Source: Gadus chalcogrammus
Lineage: Eukaryota; Chordata; Actinopteri; Gadiformes; Gadidae
Reading direction: 5' to 3'
Length of the DNA: 64,000 nucleotides
Assembly (NCBI RefSeq): GCF_026213295.1
Contig: NC_079428.1
Span: 10,213,316-10,277,315 of the forward strand
The translations under genes and the position numbers were made by a program. The notes beneath the pieces are model-generated. The model did not search any database. It worked only from the letters and a program-made list of their open reading frames with translations, and was not told the DNA's origin. This document shows, in pieces, positions 17,284 through 63,449 of the stretch. Positions within the stretch are counted from its first letter, which is position 1; the number at the start of each line of letters is the position of its first letter.

Positions 17284-17706
17284 CAGTTAAAGTTAAAAAA
17301 AAAAGTTGGATAAAGCACCTATTCAATTCCAGAATGAAAATTTCTGCAAAATCAAATGTTATACATTATGGATCTCTAGCTATTAAGATCTTTATCTAAA
17401 GAAAAGATCTGGCATGAGATAAAACATGGTTGGAGTAGGACATAATCAAGTGGTTGTTAGTGGGTGATACAGCTAAGAATATATTTCAATATTTACAAGC
17501 TGTGGACAAACAGCATATAATATGGACACATAAGAGGGGTGTATGGGTTAAACATAAGCCACCCAGCTAAAGTAAAAGTTGGATCAAGTACCTGTTCAAT
17601 TCCACAATGAAAATGTCTGCAAAATCAAATGTTGTACATTATGGATCTCTAGCTAAGATCGTTATCTAAAGAAAGATCTGGCATGAGATAAACATGGTTG
17701 GAGTAA
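17284..17706. repeat. Tandem local duplication B-A'-B'
   Basis: Block B (17284-17440, AAAAGTTGGATAAAGCACCT to ACATGGTTGGAGTA) is followed by A' (17464-17570, a copy of 16394-16498) and B' (17570-17706, a copy of B). A' and B' are adjacent, while A and B are separated by about 790 bp. Confidence 0.8.
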
Positions 17707-17939
17707 TCAATTGGTTGGTAACAATGTGATAGTGAATTCAAAAGACCTCAGCAGCCAATGCCGAAACATGCACCTATATGTTCTCTGCTCCTTCTGGGGT
17801 TCGGAAGAATGTCTGGCGGCAGGATTCTCAAGTCGAAACCTGTCTATAAATTCTTCATGAGGACCAGTGGGCCGACATGAGCGTTGGTAAAGCCGATTTA
17901 TGTGTCAGATAAGACAGATTTAAATAAAACCATTCCCAG

Positions 17940-20073
17940 ATGTTCAGTTGTATTGTACTTTATTTCATAGTGAGCACAGACATACACGTTACGGTATTGG
18001 ACATGCCAGGGCGCATGTCTCCCACGTCCCTCTTGGAGGAAAGTATTCTTTCCTTTCTCTGCAGTCGTGTAGAAACATGGATCGTACCATAGCTCTCAAT
18101 TTCTTTGTTAGGTCAGTGTGTGAAATCTAAATGTTGAACCGAGCAAGAACAGACGGTTCATCCGTCTGTTCAGGGTTCATCCATGGATCTCTTGTTATTC
18201 TGCGTTACATCTAAAGATCTCTGGTGAATACATTTTTGGGCATATACAAACATTTTTTATTTGGTTTTTATTTTTATTGAATGTACAGCTCAGTTTCTCC
18301 CCGGCCCAACTCAGTATATAACAACCATTAAAAAAATCTGGGAGAATAACGTGACTTTAAGATTTAACTAAATAATTACAATCTACATTACAAACAATAG
18401 ACAAGAGACAAATGGGGGGAGGGGGGGGGGATGTGAAAATAATGAAACATGTAAAATGCATAAAAGGTCACTAACTCAGAGCCGAGACCAGCATAGAGAT
18501 AAAGCTACGTGTCAGAAACAGGGGCCATAGTGGTTACAGGTTCCCCCGGGTTCTCATCATCCTGGCCTAGCGAAAAGGGGGTACAAGCAACAGCCGCCAT
18601 GGAGGATCCAGGTCCTGGTTTGTCTCAAGGCATTGTAAACAACAATTGCAGCCGAAACAGATCGCTCATGGATGTGGTTCTATGACTGGAGACGTGCAAT
18701 GTTAACCTTAGTGAGGCTAAAGCTGATGGGATAACACTTGCTTCACGTACCCGCTGCATCTCCCTAGCTAAGAGACAAGGAAACTCCACAGGGAAAGACA
18801 ATAGAGAAGAAGAAGAGAGCACCACAATTAACAAAATACACCATGTGACTCGGCTTCAACATCATAATACCAACAAACTGGAGCCAGGCAATAAGCACTA
18901 TGTACAACAACGACAACGACAAACTGTCTGTGTCTTATGCATGTGTCATCTGCATAGAAGAGTTTTTTGTTCAGGGTGGTGGGAATGAGGGGATATTCGG
19001 TCGTAAGCAGCAAATATATGAATGTTTTGCCAATAATAGCAAAGAGTGAAAAGTTGAATTATGGGAAAGCGTAGGCTGTAAATCCAACTAGAGAAGATGA
19101 TTAAGCATACCTATTGGTCGTAAAAAAAAATACAAAGGAAGCCAATCAGATCAGTGCAATATATTAACAACTGTAAAAATAGCACGGGTTGGCCAGATGA
19201 CTGCCGATCACAGTCTGCCTTTAGCATAATTTTTGGGTTTGTAAAGAAAGTGCGGATATCGTGAAATCAACAAGGAGTAGATAAAGGAATCATAGTATGG
19301 ATGACAGTACCAGACTCTGGGAGAGAAAAACACTTAAACTCAACCAATTCAGTCAGAACCAACATTTTCATGGGGAGTACAAACAAAGAATGAGGTCATT
19401 CATAGAACAACAATATCCAACAGGAGACGCTTGGATATTTATTGGGAGTGCTGCATGGTTAGTCCTATGTTATGATTTGTGGGTGAGTCGAAGCGCTGCA
19501 AGGCCTATTATTCCTCTCTATCGAACGGTGGGGGGGGAGGGGAGGGGGGGGGGTCACTCGATGCGAGATAACCCAGTGAAAACACAGGATTACAAGGAGA
19601 AAGAAATAAAAAACATAATGTGAGATCAAAAAACACGGAAGACACACAATAGCACCACTGTAAATAATAATCTAGTGAAGAACAACGGAGAATCCCCTCT
19701 TTCTTCCTACTCCTCCTCATTTATCTTCTTCCTCCTCGACACCCAAACCATCACCACAACACAGCCCCCGAGGGGAGGGGCCTCGTTTCCTTTCAGTCAT
19801 TCATTTCTAATAGTTACTCCTTGTATTTATTATAGCACCTTGACCTCTACCATGCTCACCCTCATTCTCTCTCCTCGTCTGTACGCTTATCATGACTGGA
19901 GGCGTTCTAACACAAGCATCATCATCCTCAACATCGTCACCACCGCTTCTATCAGTCTTTCTCCCTCCTCCTCCTCCTCCTCCTCCTCCTCCTCCTCCTC
20001 CTCCTGTCGGTCTCTCCATCCCTCCCCACCAGGAGAGGACGAAGGGGGGCGAAGGGGGGGGGGGTCGGGGCGA
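17940..20073 (-). other. col4a6: Probable col4a6 3' UTR
   Basis: No coding exon seen. The stretch lies between the collagen stop codon and the polyadenylation candidates. It includes a (CCT)n tract at 19968-20005 and poly-G runs at 18417-18430 and 19530-19552. Confidence 0.4.
17959..17964 (-). promoter_or_regulatory. Candidate polyadenylation signal of col4a6
   Basis: GAAATAAAGTACAATAC on the minus strand, with CA cleavage-type dinucleotides 10-20 bases on, about 2.1 kb after the collagen stop codon. A cluster of AATAAA signals at 18256-18280 is an alternative. Confidence 0.4.
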
Positions 20074-43287
<23,214 letters not shown>

Positions 43288-43288
43288 C

Positions 43289-43290
<2 letters not shown>

Positions 43291-43359
<69 letters not shown>

Positions 43360-43374
43360 AGAGAGAGAGAGAGA

Positions 43375-43457
<83 letters not shown>
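43291..43457. repeat. (GA)n microsatellite at the 7S exon acceptor
   Basis: About 165 bp of GA with two AAGGA interruptions, ending four bases from the collagen 7S exon. On the sense strand it is the pyrimidine tract. Confidence 0.95.
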
Positions 43458-43459
<2 letters not shown>

Positions 43460-44083
43460 ATTAAAACACATTCTTTCAGAGCATGAGGGCGGTATTGTTA
43501 TCAATCTGGACCATTAACATTGTGACTGCTGGACATCACATGGTAAAACACCCCCCAAAAAATAAGAATTCAACACGTTTAACTACAGACTACCAACGTC
43601 GAATGTTGAACTACAAACTAATAGCCAAATAAAAATTAAATTAAGAACCACAAACTACAAACAACTATGAACGGTCTACAAACTCCAATGTATCGTCTCA
43701 TTGGATACCCTTCCCCCCTTCCATTCGTCTTGTAACCATGACGACGTTCTAGAAGGATCCGCCAGACAGATGTCATGCTTTGCTTCATGACTACACGTAT
43801 ATATATACGTATATATATTATATATAGCACAAAAGTGTATAAGCAGGAGCAGACGTCTTGAGTGACATATGCTGGGATTTAAGTGTGCGACCAAGAACAA
43901 AGTTCACAGAGAATCTCTTCTCAAGGGTTGGAGGTCACAGGGTCGTTGGGGGGCTTCAAAGACCCCATACAGGGAAGCTCAGATGTTGTGTGTTTCAGTG
44001 TGTCAGTGTGTTTGTCTGTGTGAGAGTTTTTAAAGATTGCATGTGTCAGTCATCTTCTCAACCTCACACATACGGTTTTGTTT

Positions 44084-45957
<1,874 letters not shown>

Positions 45958-46050
<93 letters not shown>

Positions 46051-46200
46051 TGTAATCAGGCACTTAAATAGATACACAAGTACACACAGGTGCATGCACA
46101 AACAGAAAGAAAAACCATGCAACACACAAATGGAAAACCACATAAACACATGCAGACAAATATATACAGGTACAGATATGCAGACACACCAACACGCACA

Positions 46201-46234
<34 letters not shown>
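45958..46234. repeat. (CA)n microsatellites
   Basis: Pure CA at 45958-46048 and a shorter tract at 46198-46234. Confidence 0.95.
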
Positions 46235-46235
<1 letters not shown>

Positions 46236-48184
46236 CTGGGAGCAGGATGCCGTCAGCCAGGTATTAGCTTAGCGCTTAGCATCTTTCAGCTGTGGCTGAT
46301 GTTCGCCAGTCACTCTTCTTTTGTTTGTGCACACACCGCGTTGTTCAAACACGCCGTGGCCCCACACACACCACACTATTCGTCTGCCGGTGTACACCTG
46401 TCTCCTGTACACTCCTAGCGTAGCGGGCAATGCATGTCCCTACACATGCCTACCTAATCCTGATCCTCGCCCGAGATGGAGTTGGGAGTCTGGCTGGGGG
46501 CTTTACATCGCCCCCCCCCCCAGCCACCCCATATCCCCCCCCTATCCCATGCGTGTTGGACAACGTTTGTTTAGGATTTGGAGAATGCATGTACAGGACA
46601 AAGGGGAGCAGGCACGGATTTTCTGAAGTGAATACGGCGAGTGACAGGGTTAAGAATGTTCCGAAAGTCTGAAGATTCCGTGGAAAACACAAGGAGAGTT
46701 CCGAGAACTGTCACTTTTATTTATCACATTATTTATTTTTCAATTTATCGGTCAATGCTTTGTTATCGCCATGAAATCGTTCCCAATCTACATAATCATT
46801 GAATTAATAACAGATGGCTACATTTCAGCATGGGGAGATTTTATTTGTAGACAGTGACAGTTAGGAAGGAAGTATGCAAAATAATATATTACCAATCTAA
46901 TAAAGAAAATTCATTATTTCTGCCTAGAGCAATCAAATAAAGCACATATTGACGCTCCAGCATATGTTCCCACATTATGTTGATGACATTATCAACGTGA
47001 AGTTCATATGTGAGGAAGGATGGGATGGATAAAGAATGACCTAAGATTGTCCTAGTGTTCTCCTAACTAAATGCATCGCATAAATCAGTTTAATCCTGTT
47101 TGTCGACAAACGTGTCATCATACCGTGTGGACCAATAGGATTACTGAGTTTGCTTCCCTATGTCTCTCAATGGAAGCCCCGGCTCCTTGGAAGAGAATGG
47201 AAAGGTCCCAGACCTGTCAATCAGAAACCTTCAGTCTGTCAATCTGTGAGGGTTGTTGAGAGGTAAACTAGAAAAAAATCCCGAAGTGACAGCCGAGTAC
47301 GCACGCACACGCACACACACACACACACACTCACACACACACGGTTTTAACATTCATTTGAACCAGCAATGATGTCCTCTCTTTCAAACCTGCTATCTCC
47401 CCTCTCTCCATTCCTCTTTCACTCCTCTAACCCCTTCTCATTTTTCCTGCACTTCTATTTCTTCTCTGACCTCCCCTTCTCTCCCGCCATCCTTTCACCT
47501 CCTCTCCTCTCCTCCTCTCTCTCTCCTGTGTCTCTGTCCACCTCACCTCTCTACCGCCTCTCCCCCTTCCCTCTATCTCCCTCCTCCATCCTCCCTCTCT
47601 CCACTTCTGCTATCTCTCCTCCTCCTCCTCTTCCTCCTCTGGGCTGTGAGGAGTAGGTGCAGGCCTTCTCCGCCAGCTGTGTTTAGCCGGGTAGGATCCA
47701 AGGTTTACAGCAACTCAAGGACATGCTGTGTCTGTTTGTGTTTTTTCTTGTGCATGGTATATGGATGTTTGTGTTCACTAGCACATGTATGTCTTTGCGT
47801 GTCTACGTGGATGGATGCATGTGTTGTTTGCGTGATTGTATATGTTTGTTAGTGTGAGCAGTGTGTGTGTGTGTGTCACGTGCATATGTACTTGTCTGTA
47901 TGTCTGTATAAAACAAACAAAACATGTGTCTCGTGAGCAATGTCACCTGCTATTTGTACTAACGTCCAAATACAGTTCAGTCTACGGACCACCCAGATGG
48001 ATAGGGTCATCAACTCAGACAGACCAGACAGACACACAGTAACCAGTAACTGACATGATAGTATATGGTATGTCGTAAAGCTAATCAGTTTCAAAAGTAC
48101 CAGAAATGGAATGCAGTGTTTCTACAGCCTTACACACACACATATCAGGTGTGACCTACTCAGTCAGTTTTACAAATGAAACAT
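46235..48184. other. Non-coding, no gene recognised
   Basis: Unique sequence, with a TC-rich stretch at 47380-47640. Short open frames lack family features. Confidence 0.45.
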
Positions 48185-48320
<136 letters not shown>

Positions 48321-48580
48321 CAGCTTTAAATGTGAATATGCCATTCGGAGATGATTGGACTCTCTGATGATTGGTATCCACTTCCTGTTCTCTTTGGCTT
48401 TAACTCCACTTGGTTTGGTTTGGTTTCCATCCGGTGTGGGTGATGTCGTGCGACTGGTGGTGCTGTCCAATCAGTGTCTTGTTACTGTCTGGACCCCCGA
48501 AATAGCGTTGCCATAGCGACCGATACCAACACCTTTGTGACCTCACAAGGGGGGGGGGATCTCCTTGGTCACATAAAAAC

Positions 48581-51815
<3,235 letters not shown>

Positions 51816-52223
51816 TGCATGCATGCCTAAGTATGTGTGTGTGTTTGATTAGGTGTACAAAGAAAATATGGGACACAAATCTAAATCTAAATCACAAAAG
51901 ATTTGGTCAAACTGGACTTCGTGAACATCTAACTTGATGGCATTTAGAACGCAGAACGTAGAATTCAGGATTTGAAGTTCAAACATCCATACAAGGGCTA
52001 AATTTTAAAACACTATCTATGTGCACCTTCCGATTCACCTAGCATTAGTATCACACCACCCTACCAAACCACACCCAGATATTAGGTGTTCTGCTGCCAG
52101 TCTCCGGCACTATTTTTAACAGCAGATGTTTTGTCATCAAGGTGTGAATCTCTTCTTAGATTCTGACTTTCTATACTTTACAGGAGGGTGGGAGCAAATG
52201 GCTCGCGGTAAGAACCACATTGT

Positions 52224-52707
<484 letters not shown>

Positions 52708-53535
52708 TTTGAGAGTCCCTCATGTTTGTGTGCACAGTGCAGAATTCCTCAGCTGCAGCTCTAGAGCAAACACACTGTTCAGAAACCACATGTTCCCCTC
52801 TTCCTGTTCCTCGTTCTGTTCATCTCTTTCTTTCCTGTAACTCTCTTTCCAATGTCTCTCTCAATCTGTATGTAAATGTGTCTGTCTCTCTCTCCCTCTC
52901 TCGTTCTCCTTCCTGAATTTGCGCATATCCTCTCTCGACCTTATTATGTCCAACTCTAACTTCACCTTCAACTCTCGTCTCCATCTCCCACTCTCTCTCT
53001 CTCTCCTCCTAATCCATGTTCATCCAACCACACCCCATCGCCATGACGACCATACACAGCTCTCTAGCTTCCTGCGGACAGTAGACAGTTACAGCCACCG
53101 CCTCCCCCCCCCCCCCCCCTCCCCTCCCCAACCGCCCACCTGCCACCACCCGATAGTCAGACACAATAGACCCAAACGCCTGAGTCAGCATCCGTCTGGG
53201 CCCGCCCCGCCCAGCCCTGCCACCCTCTGCCCAGGGATGGATGACTAGGCTGGCCCCTCCGGCCCCGTGACCCAGGCCAAGCGCACCCTGACTGGACCCA
53301 GAGACCAGCTCTGAATCACCGCCAACACAGGCCAACACACGCATTGGGGTGCAGGCTCTGTGTGTGTGTCTGTGTGTCTGTGTGTGTGTGTGTTTGGATT
53401 ATCGAGGTGTGTCTTTAGTTTAGGCGCAAAGTTGGTGGATGCAGGCACATACACGTAGAGCCCCATGCAGCCTAAACATAGACAGGTATAAACACAAAAG
53501 GTACAAGCAGGCATACATTACACGGTACTGGGGCT

Positions 53536-53537
<2 letters not shown>

Positions 53538-53587
<50 letters not shown>
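53538..53587. repeat. (CA)n microsatellite
   Basis: About 50 bp of pure CA. Confidence 0.95.
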
Positions 53588-53588
<1 letters not shown>

Positions 53589-54080
53589 GATTATGGTTTG
53601 CATGTGTGTGAATGTGTATGTGTGAGTAGGAATGAACTTGACAAGACAAAAACACTTCTCTATAACATTCCCTATAGAGACTCTCGCTCGCTTTTCTTTT
53701 CACTCCTTTCTGCCTCGCTCGCCCCCAAACACAAAGTGCCTTTCAGGCCTGGCCTTAATGCAGCTTGAAGAGGGTAGAATATCACTCAGACTCTCTCTCT
53801 TTTGTCTGACACAGCCTTGCTCTCCACTCCTCTCTCTGTCTCTCTCGCTCTCCCCCTTTCTGTGTCCCTCACTCTCTCTCCTCCTCTTTCTCTCTCTCTG
53901 TCATTGTCACTCAGTATTGTTATGCTTCAAACACATAGGTGCGCATACGTGGAAGAGGGTCTGTGTCTGTGAGTGTGCGCGTATGTGTCTGTGTACGTGC
54001 ATGTGTGCACGTGTGGGAGTGTTTGTGTTAAGTTTCAGATGGATGACAGTCAGTGAAATACAGTCTGAAGGAATGAATGG

Positions 54081-54084
<4 letters not shown>

Positions 54085-54161
<77 letters not shown>
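54085..54161. repeat. (GA)n microsatellite
   Basis: About 76 bp of pure GA. Confidence 0.95.
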
Positions 54162-54163
<2 letters not shown>

Positions 54164-54770
54164 TATGTGAACACAGAGAGATAGACATAGAAAGAGACAG
54201 AAAGAAAGACAAATAGAAAAAAAGATGGACGAACGGGTAGTGAGGTAGGCATGAACGCAGACTGACAGACCGATAGACAGACAGAAATGCAGACGGACAG
54301 ATGGTATAGAATAGAGTGGAATAGAACAGACAGAAAAACTGCAAGAAAAAAAACAGACATGCAGGCAGGAATGCGGACGGAGATAGACAGGGAGACCTGC
54401 ATACTGTATATTGAGTACTGTGCGTTGGTTCCATTGAGTCTAGACAGCGAGGGGTGAGATATACGGGCACCATGCATGGGCTGGGACGGGGGGACGGGGG
54501 GCCGGGGGGCCGGGGTGGACGGGTCCCATCCAAAACTTAGTACCTCCCATTAATCCCTCCTTTATTGTCCCTCCCCTCTCATCCTCTTGTCGCTAGGCGC
54601 CCAGCGATGCTCCACCATGACATCTACGATGCTCCAACCCCCCCTCCCCCCCTCCCCCCCACCCTCCACCCCACCCTCCACCCCACCACCACCAGCCGAC
54701 ACGGAACATATATCTAACCCACCAGGGTTCCGCCTGTCACATGCCCTGCCCGGTCACCGTGACACCCCTC

Positions 54771-54803
<33 letters not shown>

Positions 54804-54899
54804 GGGGGGTCTTCCCGGGCATGCTGGCGTGGAATGTCTGTACGAGCGCGCGGGCGTCGGGGAACGCCACAGAGACGGAGCGATAGGACCTATGGATGT

Positions 54900-57347
<2,448 letters not shown>

Positions 57348-57559
57348 TACGTCCTCCCCCCAATCTTACCTTTGCCATATCGCCCCTCTCTCACTCTTTC
57401 CCTCTCTCCCTCCCTCTCTCTCTGTCTCTCTCTCTCTCTCTCTGTCTGCCTTTCTTCCTTATTTAATTTCATCCCTCCGGCCATCTTTGTGACCCGTAAC
57501 AGGTGTCAACACTCCGGGAATGAAGGGTGTGTGTGGGGGGGGGGGGGGGGGGGGGAACA

Positions 57560-58842
57560 GGGAGAGAGGATTTGATTCCTGTCTAGCGGATGGGAGCTGA
57601 TTAAATAGTTTTGGAATTTTTGGAAATTCCATAAACTCTTCAGGAAAGTCAGCGATCAAAGTGTCAGAGAAAGTGGGAATGTGGGAAATGGAGTATGGAG
57701 AGAAGTTAATATGTCTGATGCTCTGTTCCTAAATGATCATGCAAGAAATAATAATAAATAAAAAGTATTGAAAATGTTTGGTTTTTTTCTCTCTCTTTTG
57801 TTTTAAAAAAAAGAAATTAGCTGAAAAGCTTAAAACTGACTGAGAACTTTGAGCTGAAGATAAATGATTGGCTTCACTTGTTAACCGCCCCCCAACAACA
57901 GTGTTCATCTATGAATGATTACGGTTTTATGGTAGCATTTACACCAGCATCTAAACTCAGCACAAGCCCTGTTTATCCTTAAGCTAATTGTTGCTAATGC
58001 TCTCTAAATTGATGTTAAACAAATCAAAATTAAATATTTAGATGATTCCAACTTGGTGTTGAAAGGGGTCGACTCGAAGGTGTCATATTAAATGCATTAG
58101 TCGGTGAATGTAACTGTCGATACTCATCTGTAATGGATTTAAATCACGTTGTCTTGACTTTGGCTGAGGCAAAGGGACTTTAAACCACAGGAGGGGGATT
58201 GTGGAGCTGCTTTAGAGTTTTGCAATAATAAGATTTTGGCTGAAGGTTGAAGAAGACAAGGCACACTTTCAAGTACCGTATCAATCACAGTATCTTTTGG
58301 ATGGGTCTGGTCGCAGCGGATAACGCACCGACGACCATGGAGGGAGAGTTGAGGGGAGGGAGAGATGAGGGGAGGGAGAGATGAGGGGAGGGAGTGATGA
58401 GGGGAGGGAGAGGGAGGCAGGGAGAGATGAGGGGAGGGAGAGAGGGAGGCAGGGAGGATGGGTGAGTGAGAGAAAAAAAAAAGAATCACATAAGAGAGTG
58501 GGAGAGAAACAAAGGAGTGATGCGATAGGAATGCAGGGAGAGAAATGGAGAGATGGTTATGAACACTCAGAGAGAGGGATGGATAGCGAGAGAAAGAGAA
58601 AGCGATATAGAGGAAACATATAATATCCTGTCTTCCAGACAACATTCAGATAAATCAATCTCTCAATTCCAAAGAAACCAGGTATAGAACCACCAGGTAT
58701 ATGTGTCTGTGTGTTTGTGTTTGAATGTTCTCCCTGACCTGATAAACTTGGAATGAAGTCTATTGGTACATTTCCTGTCCCAAGAGACAGTGTTTCTGTG
58801 TTTCTTTGTGTGTATGTGTGCGTCTGCATTTGTGTTTCCGTA
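57560..58842. other. Non-coding, minor repeats
   Basis: No exon recognised. A GA-rich GAGGGGAGGGAGAGAT tandem lies at 58340-58460. Confidence 0.45.
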
Positions 58843-59015
<173 letters not shown>

Positions 59016-59802
59016 TGCGTGTGCGTCTCCATATGTGTGTGTGCACATGTGTACTCAGTCCTCCTGGATTTATCCATACATCTCCTGACAGCATGAGTGT
59101 CTCTCCCTGAACCCCGGAACAACCCCACTGACCACGTCTTTGTTTTCTATACAGTTGACGCGGGCCGGTTGAAGCTTGTCTCTTGGACAACACACTGAGC
59201 GCTCCCGAGGCAAAACAAACCATAAAGAGTGTTTACAAAGTCAAGTGGGAGTACCTCGGGTCTGTCATGGTTAGGGTTAGAGGTACAAGCCCCACCCCGG
59301 AGGCACTGGAGCGAACGTAAACCAAACAGACACTCGGATTGACCGGGAGATGAAACCCACACACATCAACACACACAGACAAACACACGGCTGGACATGT
59401 AGCGTCAGGAGAGACGGATCGCTGCTGGCCTGAGGTTGAGCGTGCGTTCGTGTGTGCTGGGTATTCTAAAAGTTAATAAACAGATTCTGATTTTGCCATA
59501 GTGACTGAAGAATCATTAGTGATGAGATGGTCGTTTAATAAATACAGGAGGAACTAATGATTTAGTGCATAGGAGAATATAAGATGACCAACATTAAATC
59601 ATTGATGATCACATTGATACAGTTACATACAGTTTCATATTGCTGTATCTGAGATGAGGAAAGGAGAAGAGAAGAGAGGAGGAGGGGAGTGGAGAAGAGG
59701 GGAGAAGAGAGGAGGAGAGGAGTAGAGGAGACACAGGGAGAAGGACAGAGTAGGAGACACTGTGTTGCCAGGGGCCTTCACTAGGGCCCTAAACACAAGG
59801 CA

Positions 59803-60381
<579 letters not shown>

Positions 60382-60959
60382 TGTCTTTAGCATGCTAATG
60401 CTATTCTTTCCTAGCTGCAGTCCGACCCTACACCACAAAGCTACGCTCATCTTCCCCTGGTGGGCCCTCTCGACATGGGGTCCACACACACTCACACACA
60501 CAAACACACACACAGGCACAGAAAGATACGGATGGGTTTAGAACAGCAGTCTGTCACTCACAAACAAAGTGAGACGGATTGGAACACACAGTTGCAATGT
60601 ACGAGAGGCCACACACACACTTGGACATTCTCAAACACTTTAACTTACAGGCCCATTCTAAACAACCACTTAGATATGGTTGCATTTACATTTCCATGCA
60701 TATACACTAAGACGAGGTGACCCTAACTCCCCCTCCGTCTCTCTGCGTCACACACACACTCACACGCAGTGCGCAAGTGAAAGAGTGTTTAAGGTTCAAA
60801 GCAGTGTGTCCCAAGAGACATCTCGGCTGTGTGAGAGGGCTTTAGGGGCCTCAGGGACCTATTAAAAATCCTAGGGACTTAACAGGTCCTGGCCTCTACA
60901 AAGGGAAAGAGAGAGCGAGCGAGAGCGAGAGCGAGAGAGAGAGAGAATCGTACACCAAA

Positions 60960-61975
60960 CTTCTTTGGTGTTTGGTTTTATACATTTTATTTTAACTGTG
61001 TAGTTAGCCTTTTCTACAATATTTGACCATTATAATATTGATCTCTTTGTATTCACTTGGCCACACCACAACCCCTCCCGCCACAAACTACCCCCCCCCC
61101 CCCCCCCCCCCCCTCCATTCCGGAAGCCCCCCAACATTCTAGAATTTGCCCAGAAAAATCCCCTCCCCCTTTTTGCAGCACAGATCGCCCCTTTAATCAT
61201 TAGCTTTCGCTATTTCCCGCTTTCTGCCTTCCATCTTACCACAATTCTACGATTCCAGGTCCCTGCATTTGCGACCTGAAGAAAGGGAAGATCACCCCCG
61301 ACATGTAACCTGGCGCTGGCGCTAAAAAGGGGGGGATCCCATTACCGCGGGGCTATATGATTACCTTAGCCGCGGAGCCCCTGCTAGCTAGCCTCAATAA
61401 TACTAATGTTATTGATCTCCTTTATAGTTAGCCTTGTGTGTTGGGTTACATCCACACTTAAGCGTAGCTTCAGGGGGGGGGGGGGGGCTGAATGATGGCT
61501 TTGTAGCTGATGGCTAGGGTTGCCTCTCTTTAAGGGTCTTAGTGAGTCTTAGGTCTTACTGCGCATAAAAGCGCTGATTGCAGAAAAAAGAAAAAGCATG
61601 GTACCTTTCACCTAGTTAGTGTCGGGTCGCGTTCGATTTAATAGTGTCGGGTTTTATGGGGTCTTGAATCGACAAACTATTTACAGGATAAGACTTGCCT
61701 GCGGGGCCGTGATTTTATTGACCATGTTCGGTATGATAGGAACGTAAACTAGGGCACTGGGGCTTTTAGCACCAAGCGTCGCCAAATAAAGAGAATTATT
61801 CTCTCTTCAAAGGGACAATACATCTCAAACCTTCTTGAAGGAAATGTGTACAAAACACCAAATTGACCAAACAAAATAGCTTTTACATCCACTTGAAGTG
61901 TGATTTAATGCCCTGGCTGCTGCCGCGACTTCCTTAAGGAGGTCCTACAAAACTAAGTGGTTTGTTAGTGTGTTG
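60960..61975. other. Unique non-coding sequence with homopolymers
   Basis: Poly-C at 61091-61113 and poly-G at 61476-61489. No coding or RNA gene recognised. Confidence 0.4.
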
Positions 61976-61984
61976 TAGAAAGGA

Positions 61985-62160
61985 TGTGGGGCTGGAAAGT
62001 CTAGTGGCATCGGTGCGTGACTCCCAACCCGAAGGATTCTGGATTTGATCCCCAATGTCAGTTCACCTGTAAGCATCGTGGAGCAAGTTGCCCCCAGCCC
62101 CTACCTCATCCTTAAGACTCCTTCCCACTGAGCGACAAACCTGCCATTCTAGGGCGTCAA
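61985..62160 (+). repeat. Probable tRNA-derived SINE
   Basis: Contains a box A-like TCTAGTGGCATCGGTGCGTG and a box B-like GGATTTGATCCCC about 30 bp apart. A SINE-body-like segment follows (GAGCAAGTTGCCCCCAGCCCC). Unrelated in body to the 0.9-4.9 kb family. A database comparison is lacking. Confidence 0.45.
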
Positions 62161-62202
62161 ACCGACTCTGGGAGAAGGGGGAGACGGAGAGAAGGGGGTG
62201 AG

Positions 62203-62233
<31 letters not shown>

Positions 62234-62528
62234 GTCTCAAGCCACAGTTACCAACTTAGAGTCTGGAGAAGAGAGGAAATTTTAAAATGACCCGTATCCA
62301 GATTGCCTGTAAGTTGTGTCTGCTAAGCGACGTGGTAAATAGTTGTAAATAGTAAGTGGCAGTGTGTTCAGAGTGTGTTCGTAGGGGGGTTATGTGTGTC
62401 GATTTAAGTCACGGATTTGCTTGCCTGCTCTACTAATCTGTCAGGGAAGAACAGCAGAACAAAATTCTCAGTGACCAGAAGACAAATTACAGGTTTGACT
62501 GATTTACACACACATGGTGGGGAGGTTG

Positions 62529-62661
<133 letters not shown>

Positions 62662-62969
62662 GTGCTGTGACCACCCAAGGATGAAAGAGAGTGGGTCTGT
62701 GTGTGTCTGAGAGTGTGTATATGTGTGTGTGTGTGTGTACGTGAGAGAGCGAGAAGCGAGATCTGAAATCTTCAGATTAAGATCACAAGAATCCCCGCCG
62801 ACCGAAACACTGTGACGTCAATCTTCACGAACGTTCCTGTACACCATCCTGGGTTCTAGAAACCTCTGAAACCATTCCGGGACATACCCCTGCTTCGTGG
62901 TTCTCCTCAACATTCCGGATCACCAGAAGTCTGCCTCTGATTCTAGAATTCCGGAACGTTCTGGGCTTG

Positions 62970-63068
62970 CATACGTCATTCTCATCTCACAGTGAGATGA
63001 GATGAGAATCTCATCAGTGAGATGAGATGAGAATCTCGCAGGGGGCCGCCCCCCGGCCCCCTGCGAGA
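62970..63068. repeat. Inverted repeats with a GC-rich hairpin
   Basis: TCTCGCAGGGGGCC at 63034-63047 pairs perfectly with GGCCCCCTGCGAGA at 63055-63068 around a 7-base loop (GCCCCCC). Just before it, ATTCTCATCTCAC faces GTGAGATGAGATGAGAAT and a direct repeat of that block. Confidence 0.85.
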
Positions 63069-63449
63069 GATCAGGGGATGAAAGAGCTGCTGAGAGCGGG
63101 TGACTGACAGCATGAAGAGGAGCTGGTGGTACACACACAGTATGTACTGTCTCACCCCGTTAGCCAAACGTCCATCATAAAGCCAACGTATGCATTTGAG
63201 TGGGAACAAGCCCTCAGGACTCATGAACTCCACTCAGGTTGAAGACAACACCAGTAAAACGCTTTTTCCTTTTTTGGATGCACTGACAAATCTGTTTTTT
63301 CTTTTTTGTCTTGTACAAGTGCAAGTCAACACTCGTCTGAGATGCCTCCTCCTAATTTAACCGTGAATGGACATTTTTGTTACTTATCTTTAATTGTAGG
63401 AATGCAACTGTAGATGAATGCTATAAATCTGTTTCTGAATAAATTTTTC

